DNA of 64,000 nucleotides. Source: Brachypodius melanocephalos. Lineage: Eukaryota > Chordata > Aves > Passeriformes > Pycnonotidae. The notes under the pieces are model-generated. The model made no database searches and was not told the DNA's origin. It saw nothing but the letters and a program-made list of their open reading frames with translations. Of the stretch, positions 56,347 to 64,000 are shown piece after piece. The DNA is taken from positions 9,117,546-9,181,545 of the forward strand of contig VZSR01000028.1 of the NCBI GenBank assembly GCA_013398615.1, written 5' to 3'. The position numbers were made by a program, and so were the translations under genes. How positions within the stretch are numbered: the stretch's first letter is position 1; the number at the start of each line of letters is the position of its first letter.

Positions 56347-58236
56347 GTAAGAGAATTAAAGCTCATTAAAGTGTACCCCCCTGTACTTTTGACATCAGCT
56401 GCTGAGATCGCTGCCTGCCCCCTCTGTAGCTTTCCCTGTATCGACAGTAAATGTGTTGCTTTTCTGCCCCAGCTCACAGACTGTGTTGCAGCCCAGCCAG
56501 AGCAGAATTTCAAGCTATAGTGTTGCCTTCCAGTCCCTGGGGGTTTCTAAGAGCACACCTGGGGCCCAGGGTGCTTCTGACCACCCCAGCAGACAGGTTG
56601 GGACAATACATGGGAGCAAATTCCATGTGTGAGCTGGTGTTAGTAATTTTTCACAGGAGAGTATCCCAAAAGAGTAAGCTATTTACAAGAGGTGCAGCTA
56701 CCTTGGGCTGCCCATGTAAATCCACAAGTCTAAGGTGTAAGTATGTCCACCTTTCCTAATGGTGATTATGACTGATTGCTGCTGGGCTGCTCCATCAGCT
56801 CCTGATAGTTGGAGTGCACTGTATTTGCACTATACCTGTTCTGTTGTTCTGCAAGGAAGTAAAAGACCCACTCGTGCCCTTTTGAAGGATATGGTGGGTC
56901 ATCACTGTTGATTCCTATCACTTTTGGTTCTGCCCCAGTTAAGACTTTGGAAAGTGCCCAGAATGTAGCCCAGGCATCAGATTAAATCCAGAAGAGTTTA
57001 TCTCCTTGAGATCAGCCTAACTCCCTGTTAAATGGGAGCCTTTCAAAGGCCTTCTCAGTGCATGCCTCCTCCTCACCTTGTGTGCCTGCAGAAGGGAGCA
57101 TTTTTCATGGCTACAATGAGAGTTTACTAGTCCCATGGGATGCGTGTGAACCAGATTCTTCTCCATGGCTTTGGTTAGCTTGAGCCATGCCAACAGAGCT
57201 ATTATTAGATTCTGGGCTCTGAGGTTGATTTCTCAGAGATGGATTAGCTGCTCTGTATCATTGTAGTGTTCTTGTGTTAGCTAGATTTCCAGGTACTGCA
57301 GGAGTGGGCACAATTGGACAAGATGGGATGAGAGAGTCCCAGTGGTAACAGTAGAAAGGTTCTCCACAGAGCACTGGTTGAACAGGTACCATATTCATCA
57401 CAGTGTCAGTTAGGCTTTTCTGTTGGAGCTGAGCCGGTAAAACATTTAGACCTATGCATAACATTAAGTATGAATGAATATGTCTCTTGGAACCAAGGTT
57501 CTTATCAGGCCCATTGAACTGAGGAAAATATTTTCCTACGTCTGTAAGTCTGCTGCGTTTTCTGTGTGTTCGTCTGGCCAAACTTCTTTGCATGCACCGT
57601 TTCTGTTGAGTGTCGACTGTGTGGATGATCATGTCTGAGTTTACTGGGTGATCATGTCTGAGTTTACTGGAAAGTTAAGCACCCTGTTGTAGCTAACAGA
57701 GTTCATATCTCCCACAGAGATGATATTTTAGATTCTTTTACCTCCAGGCTGCCTGGGGTCCCAGTGGGGTGGTTAGTTTTGTGATAAGCTGATTAATAGC
57801 TTTTAAGTAAAAAGTTAGTGTTTTGTATGATGTAAATTGTTCATTGAGTGTAGGTGCTTTCAATAGGTTGGGTCTGAGCTGGAGGGTGAAAATCAGATGC
57901 CTAGGGCTAAGAATCTGTTCCACCAAGGCACTGAGCATTGACAGAAGTGGTATATTCCCAGTTCATTTACATCCAGTGATATTTTACTTTGGGGGTGGAC
58001 AGAGGAAAAGAGGATTTGAGATACAGCTCGTAGTGGCTTTATCACCACCTCAGTGGCCCCATACTGGTGCACTCTCTTTTGTGCTGAGTTTCTTTTTGGC
58101 TGCAGAGGTGAACCTGTCTTGTTATGGGACATTCAGAGACACCAGAGCACTGGCTAAGTGCAAAATTACCTTGCTCTTGCTAGCAAAACTTGAACGTGTA
58201 CTTTGATGTGATGTGATTTGATGGACACTCTTGCAG
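56347..58236 (+). other. UNC80: UNC80 intron 14
   Basis: A 1.9-kb intron with a 23-bp perfect tandem duplication at 57626-57670. No other feature is recognised. Confidence 0.8.
57626..57670 (+). repeat. 23-bp tandem duplication
   Basis: TGATCATGTCTGAGTTTACTGG occurs at 57626 and again at 57649, period 23. It is identical in both copies, so it is recent. Confidence 0.95.
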
Positions 58237-58384
58237 GCCCAGAACTGCCTCACAAAACTGTACAAACTGGATAAGATGCAATTCCGCCAGACCGTGAGAG
58301 ATTATGTGAACAAGGATTCTCTCAATAACGTGGTGGATTTCCTGCATGCTTTACTGGGATTCTGCATGGAGCCAGTCACTGATA
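58237..58384 (+). CDS. UNC80: UNC80 exon 15 (residues 827-875)
   Basis: Encodes AQNCLTKLYKLDKMQFRQTV, RDYVNKDSLNNVVDFLHALL and GFCMEPVTD plus one base. These are near-invariant helices of the scaffold. The acceptor is CTTGCAG and the donor GTAAGT. Confidence 0.97.
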
Positions 58385-59762
58385 GTAAGTATACCTGGCA
58401 TCAGAAACTGTCACTTCTGTATTCTTAAACTGTGCCATCAGAAAGAAGCCATGTTCTTGTCCTTTACAAACTACAAAATGTGATTTGCTGTTCTTAGAAT
58501 ATATAAACAGTATCCTTAGCCAGTGAGGGTCAAGGGAGTTGGACCACTTTGGATTTGACCAGCCTTTGGATCGTGCCTGGAGATCTTGTAGCACACAGTG
58601 CACCTGAAATTGAAGGGCTCCCTTTGATTCAACCTACCTCTTGTTCATGGCTCTTCACAGAAGAGATTTTCATTTAATGATGCCTCAGGCAGGAAGTTTT
58701 CTGCTTCATAACACGCCAAGGCACCAGGTGGAGTGTTTAATACATGGTTTATTCTGAATGGACATATAATTGAGTTTTAAAACCTTCTGTGGTGCCTCAG
58801 ATGAGGCAGTAAGCAGCAAGATCAGCTTTGAATGAATGAGAATATGGACACACAGATAGGATATGCCTGCACTTACAAATATGCATGCATGTGTGTGTGT
58901 ATAAGGGGGTTTGAGGATTTTTTTTTTTTTTTTTTGAGTTAGGAAAATTACATCCTAAACTATATTAGAACAATCAAACATTTATGCTTGGTCACTGCAC
59001 GAAACAATAGTTAAGAGTGACTTTACAGAGTAGGAGTAGCTCCTCTGAAACACTCAGGGAGTCTGACTAATTAATTAGCTTGTCTTTGATGCCAAGAGTT
59101 TCAGAGAAATCATCAAAGAACATTATATAGCCAATTTTCATGAAGACGATTTCCATATGACATTTCCCTAAATATCCATGAATTATTGACTGGCTTACTC
59201 TTTGAAGCATGGCAGCTTATGCAGCTCTTGAAAGTCTTTTCTATCATCTCAGGGAACTGGGATGTTTTTTGAAATTCATTTAAATGTGTAATTCTTTTTG
59301 AGTCTTCCTGAGAGCTTGGTGTCCTTGTGCACCTTCCAAGGAAAGCATTGGTATAGTTCAGAAGATTTTAATTTCATGGGTGTTGTCACTTTGCTGCTTA
59401 ATCAAACATCTCTTAACCCTTAGGTTGGTAACTACAAAAGCTGGAGTTATTGTTCAAATTTTAAGCCTTGTTCTACACTTCTCTAAATGAGAGATGTGGA
59501 TTAAACAAAGCTAGAATTGTCCTGATGTTTTCAATCCTTTTTCGTAATACAACTTAATTCTGGGAAGCTTTCATACTTATCATTTATTTTACCCCTTGCT
59601 TCTGCTATATTTTTGTGGGGTGGGGTTGTGAGAACTGAGCATAGGATACTAGGTGGGGACGTGTCCTCGTCTCATGTACCATAGTCCCTTTACATGTGTC
59701 TTTAAGCCCTCTCTTTTAAACTGTTCCCAACACAATGGCTTGCTTATACCTGAATTTTACAG
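58385..59762 (+). other. UNC80: UNC80 intron 15
   Basis: A 1.4-kb intron with a short GT run near 58,890 and a poly-T tract at about 58,919-58,935. Nothing else is seen. Confidence 0.8.
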
Positions 59763-59911
59763 ATAAGGCTGGATTTGGGAATAACTTCACCACAGTGGAC
59801 AACAAGTCTACAGCCCAAAGTGTAGAAGGTATTATTGTGAGCGCCATGTTCAAGTCATTGATCACTCGCTGTGCATCCACTACACATGAGCTCCACAGCC
59901 CAGAAAACCTG
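59763..59911 (+). CDS. UNC80: UNC80 exon 16 (residues 876-925)
   Basis: Completes an Asn codon and encodes KAGFGNNFTTVDNKSTAQSV, EGIIVSAMFKSLITRCAS and TTHELHSPENL. Strongly conserved. The acceptor is TTTTACAG and the donor GTAAGC; ends in phase 0. Confidence 0.97.
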
Positions 59912-62317
59912 GTAAGCACTTGATATCACGTTAGCAAAGTTACTTTTTGCTTGGGTGTCACCAGTGAGACTTTACAGTGAATAATTCATTCAGTTTAGTC
60001 AAATCCATGTAGCAAGTGATGCAGTCACAGCTGAAAAATTATATAAATGTGATGTCCTTTATGCATGTCTGGCTTGGCACCTGGGAACTTAAACAGGAAA
60101 AAGTTGTGCAGTCTGAATGAAAATTTCTTTTCTGTTTAAGCAGCTTGTGTGTTGTTCCACATGGATAAGTGGCAGAATCTGGAGGGATTAATGAACAGGA
60201 AGAGCAACAGCATTCTGGTTTGTATCAGCAATAGTGTGGCCAGCAGTGATTGTCTCTCTGTACTAGGCACTAGTGAAGCTGCATCTCAAAATCTGGGGTC
60301 TGTTCTGGGCCACTGAGTAAAGAAGGAGGACACTGAGGTGCTGCAGCATGTCCAGAGAAAGGAAATGGGATTGGGAGAGGGTCTGGAGCACACACCTTAT
60401 GAGGAGCAGCTGAGGGAAATGGAGTTGCTTAGCCTGGAGAAAAGGAGGCTCAGGGGAGACCTTCTTGCTATCTACAACTTCCTGACAGGAGGTTGTAGCC
60501 AGGCCAGCCTCTTGTCCCAGGTAAAAGTAACAGGATGAAAGGAAATGGTCTCAAGATGCATCAGAGGAGGTTTACACTAGATATTAGGAAAAAATTTCTT
60601 CACTAAAATGAGAGGTCAGGTATTGGAACAGGCTGCTCAGAGAATTGGTGAAATCATTATCTCTGGAGGGATTTAAAAGATATGTGAATGTGGAACCAGG
60701 GACATGGATTTTTTGGTGGACTTGATGTGCTGTGTGAATGGTTGGATTCAAGAGTCTTAGCGGTCATTTCCAACCTTAGTTGTTCTGTGATTCTAAGAGC
60801 ACAGCTGCCATGAATCACCTTTAACCAAAGTCAAAGGCTGCTCACTTGGTTAACCACATGGCCCACCGGTGCCAGACTATGTGAATTACTGAACAGCAGC
60901 TTGGTAGATCTGCCCAAGGCTTAGACAGACATTCAATTTACTGAACATGTGGAGGGAAGGAAGGTGTTGCTTTTTGCTGTGTATATGGTGTCTTCCCAGA
61001 GCAGTCAGTAGACTGGATGACAGACAGTAGAAGATAGACTCTTCTTCCAAATTGCTGTACTCTAGCAGCTAGCCTCAGGCCACCTGCTTTATTATCAGAA
61101 ATCACAATTTTTCATGGAAGCAAACAAGAAATGTTCTTGTATTCCATCCTTACAGCAGAGCTGTAGAGACGCTGAAGTCCAGCTAAAGGAGCAGTAGTGC
61201 TCTGTGAGGTGAAGGGAGTAGGAGAAAGAAAACCACATTAACACCTTAAACCAGCAGAGTTGTCTACCTATGTCCAAATCCTCTAGTTCTTATGGATATT
61301 CCTCATTTGGAATTTTTCTCATGAGAGATTATTTGGTGGCATACAGAAAAACACGCCCCATTATTGGACTTAGATTAGGAGCACTAAGTGTAAATTTTTC
61401 TTATAAACTGTGTGTCTTTGTAGACCCTATTTTAGTGTGTAAGGTGAAACTTATCCCTAAGGGTAACACAAGTAATTGTGCCTCTATGGAGAATATAGCA
61501 TGTAAGAGCATGTGTGCAGATTTGTTGTTCTGTCATTCTTTAAAGTCAATCTTGTGTTTAATATCTTACTTTTAAAAAAAGCCTTAAGCAGGGTACAGGT
61601 ACAATTATAAGCTTGTTGGATTTTGGTTTTATTTTTGTTTTCCTTTGCTCCTTGCTGGGAATTCCCAGAATAATCCATGGTCTTTCAGGAAAGCTCACAC
61701 ATTAAAAATCAAGCCCTGTAAAATTGTTCCCTCCATCCCCTTGCCCTCAGATATAGAGGTGGCTTGCACATCACAGGTGTGTATGAATGCTCGGAACTAA
61801 AAAGGGCCTTGAGTGTAGGAGGTAGGTTGGGGAATGAGTGAATCATTCCTCTCTCTTCATGTGATGTGAAGCTCTAAAGTAATGAAAAAAAAAATCCAAA
61901 GACACCCACTGGTTCTGAAAAAAACATGCAATTGGTTTTACTCTACATCCTCTCACATACATCTGAGATATTTCATGCCTTTTAAGTTTGTGGTCTAGAT
62001 GAATGGTGTAAAACAAACTTCAAGTCACCTTTGTAGCTCCCTCATTTTGCAGGTCTTTTAGCCTCTGATACCTCTCCATCTGCTGTATCCCACTGCAGAT
62101 CATGTTCCATAATAATGCTCCTCCTTGTCTGCTTCTTCTGAGTGCACTATGCATTTCCAGCCAAAAACCAGAAACCATATACCTGAGGAGTAGATCGCAC
62201 AACAGCCGGAGGAGAAGTAATGGCCTGGTGAAGTACCTCAGAAAGTATTGACTCTCACTGCTTCTTTAGAAGCTGCAGACTGAATTTGTTCTTTTTCATG
62301 GTGTCTTGCTGCTACAG
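59912..62317 (+). other. UNC80: UNC80 intron 16
   Basis: A 2.4-kb intron. About a quarter is a CR1 LINE copy (60185-60797). The remainder is AT-rich and shows no exon. Confidence 0.8.
60185..60797 (+). mobile_element. CR1 LINE 3' copy, plus orientation
   Basis: A clear 5'-truncated CR1. It carries the conserved GAGGAGCAGCTGAGGGAA, AGCCTGGAGAAAAGGAGGCT, CTATCTACAACTTCCTGA and GGTTTACACTAGATATTAGG blocks, and ends TCCAACCTTAGTTGTTCTGT then GATTCTAAG. A partly open frame at 60338-60538 is the remains of the CR1 body and not a host gene. Several indels make it inactive. It is in the same orientation as UNC80. Confidence 0.93.
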
Positions 62318-62484
62318 GGCTTGTACTGTGACATCCGACAGCTGGTGCAGTTTATCAAGGAGGCTCATGGGAATGTATTTCGGAGAGTGGCACTCAGTGC
62401 CCTCCTGGACAGTGCTGAAAAGTTAATACCAGGAAAAAAGACAGAAGAAGCAGAGCAAGAGCCAAAACCTTCTGGGAGCAAAAG
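62318..62484 (+). CDS. UNC80: UNC80 exon 17 (residues 926-980)
   Basis: Encodes GLYCDIRQLVQFIKEAHGNV, FRRVALSALLDSAEKLIPG and a charged linker (KKTEEAEQEPKPSGSK) with two bases of an arginine codon. The first half is a conserved helical pair, the second diverges between species. The acceptor is GCTACAG and the donor GTGGGT. Confidence 0.97.
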
Positions 62485-63163
62485 GTGGGTATCAGGAGCG
62501 AGAAGGTAAATGACAGATTTGCACATGACTCTATCTGTGCTGAACACAAGTATAGGAAGTCCAAGGGATTGTTTTATCCTTGTAGCATGTCAGTTCTTGA
62601 TGTACAGACTTGTGCTGTGGCAGCAACCTCCTTTAAAATTTAATGATCTAAGAATGTAACAAATTTGCAGAGAAAAGCATTGGCAGTCTCATATAAGAAG
62701 CATAAGAGAACAGTGCCATGGAAACTCTGGGATAAGGGAAGGTTAAGAGAACTAAGAAGCATAGTGTCACTCCCAAAACACTCTGTGGATGTACTTTTTA
62801 ATATGCACCACATCCTTTGGGATGTGTACCAATTTTTCTGACAGGTGAGACAAGTCTCAGAAGAAATCTAATTCTGACATGCTTCTTTATCAAAAAGAAA
62901 TTTCCTCTGGTGCTTTGAGGAATTTGTCTTATTAAAATGTTGGGAAGAAGGATTAAGAAAGTTACAAAAGTCCTGAAAACCTTGGGTTTGCTGACAAGAG
63001 ATGATGCCTCTTTTGGGAATAATACGTATTGAGAGACAGTAAATTGCTAAGGAGAGGGTATGTCTCTAAAGCTACTTGGCAGGTTTCCATATCCAGTTCT
63101 ATGTGATGACCAGGAGATGGGCCATCCATTTCCTTTGGCTGATGATTTATCTTGTGTGTGTAG
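62485..63163 (+). other. UNC80: UNC80 intron 17
   Basis: A 679-bp intron with nothing recognised. Confidence 0.8.
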
Positions 63164-63265
63164 ATCTGAGGCAGGAAGTGTCATCATTGACAAAGGCCAG
63201 GCCTCAGCTGCCCCCGATGAATGCCGGAGTTACGTCTCAAGCCGCCCCATGCAAACCCCAGAGCA
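63164..63265 (+). CDS. UNC80: UNC80 exon 18 (residues 981-1014)
   Basis: Completes the Arg codon and encodes SEAGSVIIDKGQASAAPDEC then RSYVSSRPMQTPE and two bases of a codon that is His in the mammalian protein. It is a disordered linker. The acceptor is GTGTGTAG and the donor GTAAGT; choosing this donor rather than reading on keeps the frame used by the family. It is the last UNC80 exon in the window, so about 31% of the protein is covered. Confidence 0.94.
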
Positions 63266-64000
63266 GTAAGTAAATATTGAATTGCTCAGTGTGTCAGTGC
63301 CAGCAGCTTCCTTCTGGGGTTGGTACAAATGGACAGGATAGCAGACTTAGGTGTTTGGATGGTACAACAAACTTTTGAGTGTCTGCACAGGAGCTACTGC
63401 AAACTACCAGTCTGCAGTGGTTTCGCATTCGCCAATTTCTGTTCTCCAATGCCTCTTTTCAATGGCAATGGTAATTTCAATGGCACTGGTTTTCAATTTC
63501 AATGGTAATGGTAATGCCTGTTTCCAACTGGACCCATCCTGATTTTGATAGGGAAACAGCAGACATTTTCAAATGACAGTAGATTTGTCAATACTGTGTA
63601 CCGTACTACCATAGCATGTTAATTCCTCAGAGATTTAACCACAACTGTTCTCCAAGCTTTGTTTGTACTCCTGGGTGATGATTTCATTAATTTTCAGCTT
63701 CCAAGTTGTTGCTAAGGGTCATTAATGCTTCAGTGAGAGCCAGCCCATTCCTGACCTGCCTTGAGCATGTACTCTCTGAAGATTGCTGTAGTTCCCTCTT
63801 CAGCACAGGGAATCAACCTGCTGTTGGCATTGTACAACTGAAACCTGTGTCCAAAGAATTCTGCCATTTACTATTGAATTAAACTTAAACAATACTCTTC
63901 AAGAATTTTAGGAAATTGTACAAATGACCACTGGTCCCTAAGTAATTTTGGGCAATTCATTTAACTCATCTGAATACGTGTCTGTCTTGTTAAAGAGCTT
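63266..64000 (+). other. UNC80: UNC80 intron 18 (continues past the window)
   Basis: Contains a small tandem array of TTTCAATGG(C/T)A(A/C)TGGT units at 63457-63516. No further exon is seen before the window ends. Confidence 0.8.
63457..63516 (+). repeat. Short tandem array, unit about 16-18 bp
   Basis: TTTCAATGG followed by CAATGGTAA, CACTGGT or TAATGGTAAT recurs at 63457, 63475 and 63497, with nested ATGGTA duplications. Confidence 0.85.

Noticed and set aside
60338..60538. 66-codon frame with LEKRRLRGD motif as a host gene
   Set aside because: It is part of the CR1 LINE copy and not a host exon.

Overview
This is vertebrate nuclear DNA, most likely from a bird and possibly a songbird. The order MAP2 then UNC80 on the same strand is conserved vertebrate synteny (human 2q34). 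The interspersed repeats are CR1 LINE tails and endogenous-retrovirus LTRs of avian type. Introns are fairly compact, and coding sequence is confined to short exons with GT/AG borders. I see no prokaryotic features, no tRNA or rRNA genes and no CRISPR array.

Region 1 (1 to about 16,830) is the 3' end of MAP2: an intron (1-9793), an alternatively spliced 93-nt microtubule-binding-repeat exon (9794-9886), two constitutive repeat exons (11392-11473 and 11960-12072), and the terminal exon (coding 12701-12916) with a long 3' UTR ending near a poly(A) signal at 16813. The first repeat exon and everything 5' of it lie outside the window.

Region 2 (about 16,835-24,470) is the intergenic interval. 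It holds a CR1 tail, an LTR, a small CpG-rich island with an NRF1-type palindrome, a second CR1 fragment followed by a 29-bp tandem repeat, a 257-codon minus-strand open frame that I do not recognise, and an LTR-like segment cut by a 100-N assembly gap.

Region 3 (about 24,470-64,000) is the 5' third of UNC80, the large scaffold subunit of the NALCN sodium-leak channel complex. A CpG-island promoter carries an expanded RE1/REST-like motif and two short upstream ORFs. It is followed by 18 coding exons (24989-63265) that splice into one frame of 1,014 complete codons; the rest of the gene (roughly two thirds) continues beyond the window. Introns contain CR1 fragments, two related LTRs flanking exon 11, a second 100-N gap, a G-run, a TTTG microsatellite and several small tandem repeats.

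Both genes act in neurons: MAP2 stabilises dendritic microtubules and UNC80 supports resting sodium leak and excitability. I found no unknown multi-gene system. The most interesting signals are regulatory (expanded RE1, uORFs, orphan CpG island), splicing-related (the MAP2 repeat exon, tandem donors in UNC80 exon 14) and structural (direct LTRs around a frame-preserving exon, and a Gly-tract hexamer repeat in coding sequence). Exon borders were set by reading splice sites and by remembered family sequences; no alignment was run.
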